From the NCBI RefSeq assembly GCF_030818935.1, contig NZ_JAUTBD010000001.1, positions 3,472,001-3,536,000 of the forward strand: a DNA stretch of 64,000 bases, in the 5' to 3' direction. Origin of the DNA: Microbacterium sp. SORGH_AS_1204 (GTDB lineage Bacteria; Actinomycetota; Actinomycetes; Actinomycetales; Microbacteriaceae). A model generated the notes under the pieces. It saw only the letters and a list, made by a program, of their open reading frames with translations. It was not told the origin of the DNA and did no database searches. This document shows, in pieces, positions 43,716 through 51,730 of this stretch (positions are counted from its first letter, which is position 1; each line of letters begins with the position of its first letter). The translations under genes were made by a program, and so were the position numbers.

Positions 43716-44033
43716 CTATCCAATTCGATCAAGCAGCGCAGTGAGAGATCGTTGCAGTCGTCGCGCACTCTCGAGTGAGATCTCAATCCGTTGGCGCTGT
43801 AGTTCCTCCTCCACGACGGCGATCCAGGTCTCGTCGTCACCGACGTACTGGTAGGCGAAAACTACTACCTCCGTTGCTTCGACCGAACGGAGAAGTGCAC
43901 CGCCCCGCGGGAACGTTCGGCTCATCGCGACAACAGGCACGGATTCCAGTGGGGCTTCATGAATCTGGTCGGCGCCAATGTCGGTGAGGTGCTCGCGGTC
44001 GCACCAGGAGGGACACTCGCTCAAGGTGTTCAT
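43716..44033 (-). CDS. Small protein with CPxWC...H motif (DUF6907-like)
   Basis: 105 residues starting MNTLSECPSWCDREHLTDIG. The CPSWC-x3-H motif is shared by many small actinobacterial proteins (DUF6907-like). The start at 44033 has AGGAGA eight bases upstream. C-terminal half is helical (ISLESARRLQRSLTALLDRI). Role unknown. Confidence 0.65.
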   Translation of the reverse strand: MNTLSECPSWCDREHLTDIGADQIHEAPLESVPVVAMSRTFPRGGALLRSVEATEVVVFAYQYVGDDETWIAVVEEELQRQRIEISLESARRLQRSLTALLDRIG

Positions 44034-44201
44034 CTGGGTCGTCTCCTGCCTACGGGCCACACGGTGTGGCGCGTAGCACCACGACTACTCGCCAGGTGGT
44101 TGCTGCATCCATTCACCCGCCCGAACGCACGGCGAACTCAGCGGAAGCTAGCTTCGCGCGCATTGAACTCGTGACCTCCACCCCATCGGGTGACTCAGGC
44201 G

Positions 44202-44846
44202 TCAGAGCCCGAGGCCCGGGTGCCGATCGGGCAGTGACAGGTCTTCGATCTCGACCCGCTCAAGCTGGTCCGTGACCGCGGTCCGCCGAACGACCCACTC
44301 GTGCTCGCCGGTCGAGTAGTTGAAGTACCCGAGCAGATCCCTCGGGTCGAAGCGCGCGGTGTAGACCGCGGAGTCCAGACCGGCGCTGAGATTGCGGCGA
44401 TGGAACCAGAGCGCGATCCGTAGGTCGTCGGTCCACGACATACCTTGGGCGAAGCCATCAGCAGCAGCGCGATACGCAGTCACTGCATGGTCGGGCCTCG
44501 TTGCCTGCTGACCGTCGACGACGAAGCCGACGCGGTCGAAGATTTGCTCCCACTTGTCCGGCGAGAGATAGGCCGTCGGCCACTCGCAGCCCGTCCAGGC
44601 ATCGTTCAGCCCGACTGCAATTTCGACGGGATCGGTCATGACGCCAGCGGCGACAGCTTCCCACAGCGCGGCAGGGAGACTGTTCCTGCCGATGGGCATG
44701 TCAAGGTCGCGGTGGAGCGCAACCTTGGCCCACATCGAAGCGACGCGCCCTGGCTCGATCGGCTGATTCCGCTGCAAATCAAAGAAGAACCATGAAGCTG
44801 TGGGCGCGGCATTGTCGTGAGGTGAAGGTATTGACGGATGTTTCAC
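44202..44846 (-). CDS. Putative R-S-E type ADP-ribosyltransferase-like protein
   Basis: 214 residues from a GTG. The C-terminal ~95 residues show the order expected of the R-S-E ART fold: Arg126 in VTAYRAAAD, Ser137-Trp-Thr139 in GMSWTDDLRIALWF (like the STS motif followed by an A-x-F helix), and Glu181-His-Glu183 in STGEHEWVV (like ExE). These would bind NAD+ and position an ADP-ribose transfer. The N-terminal half (LWEAVAAGVMTDPVEIAVGL) is unassigned. There is no evident antitoxin beside it. The assignment rests on motif order only. Confidence 0.5.
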   Translation of the reverse strand: MKHPSIPSPHDNAAPTASWFFFDLQRNQPIEPGRVASMWAKVALHRDLDMPIGRNSLPAALWEAVAAGVMTDPVEIAVGLNDAWTGCEWPTAYLSPDKWEQIFDRVGFVVDGQQATRPDHAVTAYRAAADGFAQGMSWTDDLRIALWFHRRNLSAGLDSAVYTARFDPRDLLGYFNYSTGEHEWVVRRTAVTDQLERVEIEDLSLPDRHPGLGL

Positions 44847-45050
44847 ACTGCCCTGAGTATGCGCCAGTGCTCCCAGGCGGTGAAGACGTAGAAGTTACAA
44901 CAGATTGGTCAGAAGGTCGGGTCGCGGGTCGAAACCGGACGTCGGCGAGGCAGTCACAGATGAAGGATGGGCAACCGCCCAGGGAGAACGCAGAATGGCG
45001 CTCGATCCCCGGGGCGGCTGCCACTTTGTCGAACGAACTGTGCAGTCCGT

Positions 45051-45359
45051 TCAGGGGCGACTCCGTCTGGGGGTCGGAGTGGCCGAACCGAAGATTGCCT
45101 CGATTGCGCTCTGCTTGGTCTGTGCTTCGCGTTCGATCTCAGCCCTAACCGTCTCGGCGCGTTGGAGTACCTTGGGGTCGGACTTGCTGGTCTCCACCCA
45201 GGCTTCGAGGCCCAGGCGGATTTCTTCGGTGACTGTGCGGTCGTTGAGCTGCGCGATAACTTCCAGCTGCGCTCGCAGACCATCGGTGATCCGCACGCTG
45301 AGCGGACGGATCGAGCCGAGCGCCGTCGCCGGCGTCTCAGCGGGGTTGTTCTCACTCAT
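45051..45359 (-). CDS. Ribbon-helix-helix protein
   Basis: 102 residues. RPLSVRITDGLRAQLEVIAQ and NDRTVTEEIRLGLEAWVETS form a strand-helix-helix of the Arc/MetJ type, as in plasmid relaxosome and antitoxin proteins. GAGGAGG lies six bases before the ATG. The C-terminal tail is charged. Probably a DNA-binding regulator or relaxosome accessory protein of the mobile element; no toxin partner is evident. Confidence 0.75.
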   Translation of the reverse strand: MSENNPAETPATALGSIRPLSVRITDGLRAQLEVIAQLNDRTVTEEIRLGLEAWVETSKSDPKVLQRAETVRAEIEREAQTKQSAIEAIFGSATPTPRRSRP

Positions 45360-45688
45360 CGTGAGCCTCCTCATCGGGAGCGGCCGACGAACCTGGATGG
45401 TTCATCTTGGAGACCGCATGCCGAGGAGGAGCAAGGCTGATTATGGAGCAACAAAGCGAACTTTCAATATTCTGTTCACCAGTGTTGTGATAGCTACGAT
45501 AAAGAGGGGATCCAGCCGCTCTTTGTAAGATACAACAAAGTTCCTCGCTCATCTTGATATCATCCGAAACTCTCAATTCACGGAAGAACAGGAAGATTCA
45601 GCTGTGGCAAGGTCAGAAGGGATGCTGATTCGAGGGCGTCTATAATCGATACTTCGAGCGAAAGTTATCCAAAATATAGATTGCAAAG
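45360..45688. other. AT-rich non-coding gap of 329 bp
   Basis: Clearly lower in GC than the surroundings (runs such as CTTTCAATATTCTGTTCACC). It would contain the promoters of the divergent RHH gene and the gene at 45689. No RNA or repeat was recognised. Confidence 0.5.
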
Positions 45689-46399
45689 ATGCAGACGATT
45701 GTCTATCCTAAATGCAGGATGATTGAAGAATATTCGAAACGCTTTGTCGATGCATTGGCGCAAGAGGTTGACTCGATCAATCGTCGCAGCTCCAATGTCC
45801 TCGCCGAGCTCCAGACAGATCCGAAACCGCCCTCCAAAGGAGGAGAACTCGCCGTGCAATGGTGGCGGGTGTCTCTGACGAGTACTGATCCGGTATGCCC
45901 TTTCAGCGCTTCCATCGGCGAGTGGTTTAAGTCGCTCGATTACGTACTGCTCGACCTTTTTCTCCCCGATGATGTGATGTGGTCACAGTTCGCTGTGGCA
46001 ATCCCAACCGCGACACCGAACGAGTCGGGCATTCTCAACACCGTAATCGAAACAATTGAAGCCGTTTTGAAGGGCGTACTCGGTATAGCTACCTGCGACG
46101 ACAATGTCACGGCAGCATTGTGCTTACGGCAACAGGGCGTGTATTCTTTCTACCCACTCGGCGATTATAGCCAAGATGGAATCGTAAAGACTTCGTATTT
46201 CATCAATTCATTGGATTCGAACGCCTCTATCGCTCCGCCGCTAGGAGTGCTCGACGACTCGAGTCGAAACCTGCGTAGCGTCCCATCTGCTGAGCTTCGT
46301 TTGAGCAGCAGTGCGCGAGAAGTCGAGCTTGGTCAGCCAGTGCGTCTGCCTGGGGAGTCAGGAATCCTTCTGTGTGATATTTCGTCACAGGTTGGGTGA
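45689..46399 (+). CDS. Hypothetical protein, atypical low GC
   Basis: 236 residues with codon use unlike the rest of the window (many A/T third positions), pointing to recent transfer from a lower-GC donor. The N-terminus RMIEEYSKRFVDALAQEVDS is helical; FLPDDVMWSQFAVAIPTATP and LCLRQQGVYSFYPLGDYSQD look like a globular domain. The start could be 45689 or 45719. No family recognised. Confidence 0.6.
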   Translation: MQTIVYPKCRMIEEYSKRFVDALAQEVDSINRRSSNVLAELQTDPKPPSKGGELAVQWWRVSLTSTDPVCPFSASIGEWFKSLDYVLLDLFLPDDVMWSQFAVAIPTATPNESGILNTVIETIEAVLKGVLGIATCDDNVTAALCLRQQGVYSFYPLGDYSQDGIVKTSYFINSLDSNASIAPPLGVLDDSSRNLRSVPSAELRLSSSAREVELGQPVRLPGESGILLCDISSQVG

Positions 46400-46401
46400 G
46401 C

Positions 46402-46848
46402 TTAGTACTTTGAGTATTTTGTGGGCCAGCCACCGCGTCGGACGGCCCGTCCCACTACAGCTCTGTCCATCCGTACGTTCTCGACCGAGTGGTAAATCTT
46501 CTTTTCACCGCTCGGGCCACCCTCAGCGCTATGCTCATACGGGCGATTTCCACTGGCCAAGCGCCATTTCTTCTCGTCTACGCCTTTTGTGAAGAGTTTA
46601 TCGAACTTCCGCGGAAGTCCTGGCTTGAGCGTGTAGACGTCTTTCGTGAATTTTTTATCCATCGCAGGAGACACTTCCCGCCTGACTAGCCGGCCGTTCT
46701 TGAACACATCGGAAATCTTTGCACCCTGTTTACTGATACTGAGGCGCGGGGCAGATTTTGCGCTTCGACGAGCCGTCTCACGGTTTGCCTGATCAATCTT
46801 TGCAAGTACAGACTTGAGTTGCTTTACGCTTCTATCGCGGCGACTCAT
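46402..46848 (-). CDS. Very basic hypothetical protein, last gene of the envelope operon
   Basis: 148 residues, rich in Lys and Arg (VKQLKSVLAKIDQANRETAR; KFTKDVYTLKPGLPRKFDKL). No signal peptide or helix in the membrane. Its start overlaps the end of the preceding membrane-protein gene by 17 bases. The charge suggests nucleic acid or membrane-surface binding. It could be the cytosolic effector of the operon; inference only. Confidence 0.6.
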   Translation of the reverse strand: MSRRDRSVKQLKSVLAKIDQANRETARRSAKSAPRLSISKQGAKISDVFKNGRLVRREVSPAMDKKFTKDVYTLKPGLPRKFDKLFTKGVDEKKWRLASGNRPYEHSAEGGPSGEKKIYHSVENVRMDRAVVGRAVRRGGWPTKYSKY

Positions 46849-47953
46849 GGTCATCCTCCGATAGTTGGGCCGGAGCGACCGCATAGATCGATACGTCATC
46901 GTGGAAAACGCCAAGCGGCACCTTCGTCTTCAATAGATCGTCGATCTTGATCTCCCATTCGCCATCCTCCGAACCCTCCCCCTGTGGTGTGTCGCTGTCG
47001 GTATCTATCCCGAGGTCAGCGGCCGTAACCTTTGCTATCTGGCGTTGGTGCGCGAACCCTGCCCGCGTTTTCCGGATGAAACTGTCATAACTGGCGATGA
47101 TGTTCTCAAGCTCGACTCCTCGCTTCCGGGCACGCCGCTCAGCGCTCCGCTCTCGTCGCCCAGGCTTCTGAACGAGGCGAAAAAGTGGATCGTGGATATA
47201 GATCTCTACCGCGACGATCACTATCGGAATGATTCCCGTCATCATTACGGCGGGGAGGTCCCCTGTGGTGGCGTCGAGTCGTACCCAAATCGCAAGTCCC
47301 ACCAGTGCGATGAAGATCGATCCGGAGAGGGTGAGGGCGAGTCCACTGGCCCGCGTGTAGGGAAGAGTCCGCGATTCGCCACGAACGGTGTACTGTGGCC
47401 GCTTGGTCGGAATGTCGTCTTGCAGGTCCTTAACGAGAGAATGCTGCGACGTCGCGACAATGATGGCCTTGATCTGGCGGGCGAGAATAATTCCCGCGAC
47501 GAACACCACGAGTCCGAGCAGTCCCCCTAGCCACCATTGGATGGAGAACTCGGCCAGGTCGTCGACCACCGCATACGCTTGAGCGAAGACGTAGAAGTCG
47601 AGACCCGCCAGCAGCCCGAAGATCACCACCTGTGCGAGCCAATGGAGGTGGGCGTGGGGATAACGCTCCTGGGCGTTGAGGGCTCTCCATGCTTCCGCGA
47701 AGGCGATTCGGGGTTCGTGGGCCTTGTTCTTCTCCTCTCGACGGTCACGCCGCCGCTTGTATCGGAGGAGCGCGTCCTGATAACGCGTGTAGGCGTTTCG
47801 GATCGCACCTTCGCCGTTGCTCTTTGCTTGGAAGAGCGCAGCGCGCTCTTCCGCGTCGAGGATGGCGAGGCGGTCGCCTCCGGTTGCACCTCTTGTATCG
47901 ATGTCCCCATATGTGAAGACTCGAGAAGAGACATCTTTGCGTCGTGATGCCAT
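46832..47953 (-). CDS. Four-helix membrane protein of the envelope operon
   Basis: 373 residues. A charged, coiled cytosolic N-terminus (YKRRRDRREEKNKAHEPRIA) precedes two helical pairs (about 107-129, 141-159, 204-224, 234-253). A long basic and then acidic cytosolic tail (GRRERSAERRARKRGVELEN) follows. No transporter or enzyme family is recognised. The start at 47953 has GGGAG about ten bases upstream. It is the fourth gene of a five-gene operon. Confidence 0.68.
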   Translation of the reverse strand: MASRRKDVSSRVFTYGDIDTRGATGGDRLAILDAEERAALFQAKSNGEGAIRNAYTRYQDALLRYKRRRDRREEKNKAHEPRIAFAEAWRALNAQERYPHAHLHWLAQVVIFGLLAGLDFYVFAQAYAVVDDLAEFSIQWWLGGLLGLVVFVAGIILARQIKAIIVATSQHSLVKDLQDDIPTKRPQYTVRGESRTLPYTRASGLALTLSGSIFIALVGLAIWVRLDATTGDLPAVMMTGIIPIVIVAVEIYIHDPLFRLVQKPGRRERSAERRARKRGVELENIIASYDSFIRKTRAGFAHQRQIAKVTAADLGIDTDSDTPQGEGSEDGEWEIKIDDLLKTKVPLGVFHDDVSIYAVAPAQLSEDDHESPR

Positions 47954-47973
47954 GTAGATCAACTCCCGGGAAT

Positions 47974-48465
47974 TTAATCGATGGGGCGACTGTAGGTTCC
48001 TGCGAGAACCACAAGGCCCGCGAGAACGGCGACGAGGAAGGTTGCGACGATCCCTGTGATGGTCTCGTCGAGCTGGATAAAAATGACGATAATGGCGACT
48101 TGCGCGAGCGTGCCAAGAATCGCGCCGACGATTGCGAATCGGAATCGGAAGCTGATGGTGGTGGGCGGCACCAAGGCGTCCCACCCCTCTTCACGGGCTG
48201 TTGTGTCGGTTCGCGCCAATCGGCTCAGCTTGTATGCCTGGCGTTTCCTCACGTCTCGCAGTCGATATGTGTTGCCTGCGATGAATGAGGCGACCGCGAT
48301 GATCAGCGCTGCGATGGCTTGGAGCAAGAATACGTTGAAGTCCGGTACGGAGGCGTAGATCCAGATCAGAAGGAGCGCGTAGGCGGCGAGACTTCCCGAG
48401 ATGACGATGGATGAGCGAGGGAGAACTCGCGAGAAGTGATCGGTGTCGCTATTTTGAAGTTTCAT
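47974..48465 (-). CDS. Small four-helix membrane protein of the envelope operon
   Basis: 163 residues with helices at about 19-39, 46-66, 109-131 and 136-157 and a basic cytosolic loop (RLRDVRKRQAYKLSRLARTD). It lies 11 bases from the lipoprotein gene before it and 20 from the gene after it. No family recognised. The two-plus-two helix layout mirrors the larger protein that follows and suggests they form one complex. Confidence 0.65.
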   Translation of the reverse strand: MKLQNSDTDHFSRVLPRSSIVISGSLAAYALLLIWIYASVPDFNVFLLQAIAALIIAVASFIAGNTYRLRDVRKRQAYKLSRLARTDTTAREEGWDALVPPTTISFRFRFAIVGAILGTLAQVAIIVIFIQLDETITGIVATFLVAVLAGLVVLAGTYSRPID

Positions 48466-48476
48466 CCGTTTGCCCC

Positions 48477-49271
48477 TTATTTGACGCCGAAGACGCTGAG
48501 AAGTAGTTGCTTCTTCAGGTAGTCGGCAAATCGTTGTTGTTCTCGGTCGTGCGACCCCGTAGCTGCCCCGTCGATCTCGACGCCAGCGTTCGGAACGGGG
48601 CGGATGAAACCTTGGTCGAGGCAGCGTTGGACGACCGCAGCGGCATTGCTTTCGGAAGGGTCTACCGTTGATACGTCGAGACAATCTGTTCCGTCCGATG
48701 ATGTCCCGAGCAGTGGCGACCACACGATAAAGAAGCTTGAGTCACCGGGGGCGGTATCGCTGGCGAGTGTGAATGCGTAGTTGAGAAGACGCTGTACGCT
48801 CCCGTATCGACCAATCTGTGCAGAGGATATAGCTTCCCGAAGACTTTGGACCAGCTCCGAGATCTTCTCGTCCTTGTCCTTCCTTTCACGCGTGGGATTG
48901 ACGCGCTTGATCGTTAGGAGGTCGGTTCCATCGAGCCCATCTGGCGTCACCAGCGGCGTGCCTTCTCCACCGTCGAGCGTGACCTCAAGGTACGCCCCAC
49001 TGTCGACCGCGCACTCAATGAACGGCTGTACGCGCGCCAAGATCTGGTCTTGGTTCTCGGGCGCGTTGCTCGTGAGTTCGATCAAGACGTTGTAGTGAGC
49101 GTCTTCATGCTGAGGCGCGGGGCTCTCGTCGGTACTAGTCGTGTGCAACTCGGGACACGCAACGGCTGCTGCTTCTTCATCTGGTGCCCCCGCAGTGGAA
49201 GCGGTCGCCGAGCAGCTTGACATCACCAGAGCGGATGCCAATGCCACCGAGGAGAGAAGAGCTCGTTTCAT
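48477..49271 (-). CDS. Lipoprotein with possible vWA-like fold
   Basis: 264 residues. The signal peptide ends with the lipobox LVMSSC (Cys20). The mature protein has a strand-helix alternation (YNVLIELTSNAPENQDQILA, GAYLEVTLDGGEG, FFIVWSPLL) compatible with a vWA or Rossmann-like sensor domain, but no MIDAS motif can be shown. It ends 11 bases before the small membrane-protein gene. Outer-face location is expected. Confidence 0.68.
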   Translation of the reverse strand: MKRALLSSVALASALVMSSCSATASTAGAPDEEAAAVACPELHTTSTDESPAPQHEDAHYNVLIELTSNAPENQDQILARVQPFIECAVDSGAYLEVTLDGGEGTPLVTPDGLDGTDLLTIKRVNPTRERKDKDEKISELVQSLREAISSAQIGRYGSVQRLLNYAFTLASDTAPGDSSFFIVWSPLLGTSSDGTDCLDVSTVDPSESNAAAVVQRCLDQGFIRPVPNAGVEIDGAATGSHDREQQRFADYLKKQLLLSVFGVK

Positions 49272-49286
49272 GTGGACTCCTTCGAT

Positions 49287-49835
49287 TCAACCCACGGTGA
49301 TACGGACGACACGGCGGAGCGGGTCGGCGACGCCGTCCCTCGCGGCGACTCCGCCTACCTCGTCTCTCGTTCCATGCCCTTCAGGGGCAGCGAAGCGCTC
49401 TGCCGACACGTGACCCTCATCTATGAGCCATGCCTGAACCGTCGCTGCCCGGGCCTTTGACAGCTCGTCATTCTCGGGGCTATCACCTCCGACCCCGTCT
49501 GCGAATCCGTCGACCTTGATGGTCCCGGTTGACGTCTGCAGATGGTCTGTGAGGCCGAGGAGGATTGTGGTGCCCTCCTCCGTGAGTGCGGCTTCGCCGG
49601 TTTTGAAGGACACGTCGCCGTCAATGACTGCGCTGTTGCCTACCCACTTGTTCAGATCATCCAGCTGGTCGGGCGCGGGGCTACCGAGATCTCGACTCGA
49701 TACAGGAAGAGTCACGGGGTCCGCCGTGCAGGAACACAGGAGGCTCGCAGTCACGACAACTACAGCGACGATCCACACGCGAGCCCGCAGCGAACGGATC
49801 GACTTAGCGCCGGTACCGCAATCCTGAGCTGTCAC
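49287..49835 (-). CDS. OmpA-domain lipoprotein, first gene of the envelope operon
   Basis: 182 residues. A single N-terminal helix (VWIVAVVVVTASLL) leads to a lipobox-like CSC (Cys36). The C-terminal OmpA domain reads FADGVGGDSPENDELSKARA, with the Asp and Arg that bind diaminopimelate in peptidoglycan in known members. GTG start; TAGTCT on the minus strand ends six bases upstream (leaderless). It probably links the complex to the cell wall. Confidence 0.75.
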   Translation of the reverse strand: MTAQDCGTGAKSIRSLRARVWIVAVVVVTASLLCSCTADPVTLPVSSRDLGSPAPDQLDDLNKWVGNSAVIDGDVSFKTGEAALTEEGTTILLGLTDHLQTSTGTIKVDGFADGVGGDSPENDELSKARAATVQAWLIDEGHVSAERFAAPEGHGTRDEVGGVAARDGVADPLRRVVRITVG

Positions 49836-49841
49836 ATGCTG

Positions 49842-49869
49842 AGACTAGCGACTTGCAACTTGCAGTCGC
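49842..49869. promoter_or_regulatory. Promoter and operator-like inverted repeat between the envelope operon and TetR gene
   Basis: The -10 of the minus-strand operon is at 49842-49847 (TAGTCT read on that strand). Directly beside it GCGACTTGCAA (49848-49858) and TTGCAGTCGC (49860-49869) form an imperfect inverted repeat of about ten matched pairs. A TetR-type dimer bound here would block the operon promoter. Confidence 0.55.
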
Positions 49870-49953
49870 AAATGTCATCTGTCTCGGTGAGGTGTCGCGC
49901 AAGACGCGTGTCCCATGACGGCCCAAAGCTCCTGGGGCGAGAGGATGGTGTTC

Positions 49954-50757
49954 ATGCCGGACGACGCCGACGAGGACATTTGGGGCGCTGCCGCTCGGGC
50001 ACCGAGGCTCTCAAGTGATGAGTCTCGGCGCCGCGTGATGATCACGGCTGTGAAGATGCTCGAGCGCACCGGACTCACCGTCAGCTTGGAGCACCTCAAC
50101 CTTGAGAAGTTGATACGTGCTGCGGAGGTCCCACGAAGCGCCTTCTACAGACTTTGGCCAGCGAAGGATCGGTTCTTCGCGGATCTACTGGTCGAACTTG
50201 CCACTGCGTCGGAAGCGAACGACGCGATGTTCTACCCCGGGACTCAGGACGTGGCATACGGAGTTATCGACAAGTATCAGCACCTTCTCGGAACTACCGA
50301 GGGTCGTGTTGCCGTGCTGCGTGAGGTGGCACGCGTGGCAACGCGCGTCAACTTCGAGCACTTCAGCGAGTCGGTGTCCTGGCGAAGCCACGTCACGCTT
50401 GTCGCAACGGCGAGCAGCCTCGCGGACACCGAACACCGAGACCGAGTCGCTGCCGCACTGCAGGAGACGGAGCGTCGTTTCATCGAGCGGACCGCCGAGT
50501 TTTACGGCACCGCACTGGCCGGTCTCGGGTTCTCGTTCTATCCGGGTGCGTCGGCGGAGCTGCTGGCAGGCCTGGGGGCTGCTGTCGTTGAAGGTCTGGC
50601 CCAGCGGCGTCTCGTAAACCCCGACTTGGTGGACACGATGATCATGAAGCCCGGCATCGACGGCGAGCTTGTCGAATGGCACCCCGCGGCGCTGGGGTTC
50701 TGGGGCATCCTGGAGGGTCTCGTGGACGTGGAAACGCGTCGGGACTCAGATAGTTGA
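49954..50757 (+). CDS. TetR-family transcriptional regulator
   Basis: 267 residues. The N-terminal DNA-binding domain contains RRRVMITAVKMLERTGLTVS and RAAEVPRSAFYRLWPAKDRF. The long helical C-terminus would bind a ligand. The ATG at 49954 follows GAGAGG by nine bases; 49915 is an alternative. It diverges from the five-gene envelope operon and converges on the ThiF/acyltransferase operon, so it could serve either. The operator-like repeat is on the envelope-operon side. Confidence 0.85.
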   Translation: MPDDADEDIWGAAARAPRLSSDESRRRVMITAVKMLERTGLTVSLEHLNLEKLIRAAEVPRSAFYRLWPAKDRFFADLLVELATASEANDAMFYPGTQDVAYGVIDKYQHLLGTTEGRVAVLREVARVATRVNFEHFSESVSWRSHVTLVATASSLADTEHRDRVAAALQETERRFIERTAEFYGTALAGLGFSFYPGASAELLAGLGAAVVEGLAQRRLVNPDLVDTMIMKPGIDGELVEWHPAALGFWGILEGLVDVETRRDSDS

Positions 50758-50770
50758 GCCCCGACGCGTT
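50733..50770. terminator. Bidirectional terminator between convergent TetR and ThiF genes
   Basis: AACGCGTCGGG (50733-50743) pairs perfectly with CCCGACGCGTT (50760-50770); inside it CTCA pairs with TGAG across a small mismatch. The stem includes the end of the tetR coding region and its stop. Confidence 0.8.
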
Positions 50771-50788
50771 CGTCCCGGTACCTCCCGT

Positions 50789-51730
50789 TCAGTGTGCGGC
50801 GGTCGGAACTTCCTCGGCGTACGAGGCACGCGGGTTCCAGCCCAGAAGTGACCGACTCGCTAGGACGGCCGCACGCACCCAATGGTGCGCCCTCGCATAG
50901 CGCATTCGCCCCGATGCCAAGGTCATCGGGTCGCTGTAAGCCCAGTGCGGCGCGAACACCGGCGACCGACGTCGATTTCCATCACGCCGAGTCAAGTGCA
51001 ACAGCGCTTCCGTCGCACCGAGACTGACCGCCGCCTTGACGCCCTGCACGACCGACGGGAGCGGCGCACCGGCCACCGTAGCCCGGAATGTGGCGAGGTC
51101 TCCATATGAGGGGACGTAGGGCACGCAGCGACTCAGATCCGCGGTCCGGGTCGCCGCCTCTTCCAAGGTGATATCGGGCGGCAGGCCCATCACCCGCTCG
51201 AAGGTGTAGCGGCTGCTGGGCGCGAACGACGTGGCGATCGCACCGAAGCCGATGTTCATCACGAGAAGGTTGGGAACGCGATGACGGCGTGCGGCGCGAG
51301 CGAGCGCCGTCCCCACGTGCAGGTAGTGCAGCTCGGACTCATCCAACACGAGGTCGGCACCGGCAACGAACTCGTCGGCGTTGTCGACGGTGACACCGTC
51401 AGGGTAAGTGACGACCCGCGTTTCCGGGCGGATCTTGTTGATGGTCTCGCGTAGCGCTTCAACCTTGAGTCGTCCGTACGTGTCGCTGTTGGCCCAGGCG
51501 ACACGATTGGAGTTCTCGGGCACGAAGGTCTCCGGGTCCGCGATCCGGATCTCCTTCGGGCCCGCCATCATGACCAGAGCCACGGCGAGATCGAAGCCGT
51601 CCCCGCCGGCGCCCGCGATGGCGATGGTGGAATCCTGGAGAAGCTGCTGCTCGCTCCGCCGCCAGAAGCCGAGGTTTCGTCGGAACTCCGGCGGTACGGG
51701 AATCTGCTGCGCGGCCTGTTCGCGGGTCAC
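50789..51730 (-). CDS. ThiF/E1-like adenylyltransferase
   Basis: 313 residues. The nucleotide-binding loop is GAGGDG (40-45) in STIAIAGAGGDGFDLAVALV, followed by the acidic strand IRIADPETFVPENSNRVAWA and the Lys-containing helix GRLKVEALRETINKIRP, as in ThiF/MoeB/E1 enzymes that adenylate a C-terminus or carboxylate. The paired zinc cysteines and the catalytic cysteine of ubiquitin-type E1s are not seen. GTG start overlaps the acyltransferase stop (GTGA), so both are made together. Its likely job is to activate a carboxyl group in a small-molecule or protein-modification pathway with that partner. Confidence 0.78.
   Translation of the reverse strand: MTREQAAQQIPVPPEFRRNLGFWRRSEQQLLQDSTIAIAGAGGDGFDLAVALVMMAGPKEIRIADPETFVPENSNRVAWANSDTYGRLKVEALRETINKIRPETRVVTYPDGVTVDNADEFVAGADLVLDESELHYLHVGTALARAARRHRVPNLLVMNIGFGAIATSFAPSSRYTFERVMGLPPDITLEEAATRTADLSRCVPYVPSYGDLATFRATVAGAPLPSVVQGVKAAVSLGATEALLHLTRRDGNRRRSPVFAPHWAYSDPMTLASGRMRYARAHHWVRAAVLASRSLLGWNPRASYAEEVPTAAH

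Noticed and set aside
44779-45050. Frames on both strands in the gap between the ART-like and RHH genes
   Set aside because: They lack ribosome binding sites, family features and conserved starts; taken as non-coding.
46402-49835. Zorya defence system
   Set aside because: An OmpA-domain protein is present, but there is no MotA/ZorA-like proton channel and no ZorC/D/E-type helicase or nuclease in the operon.
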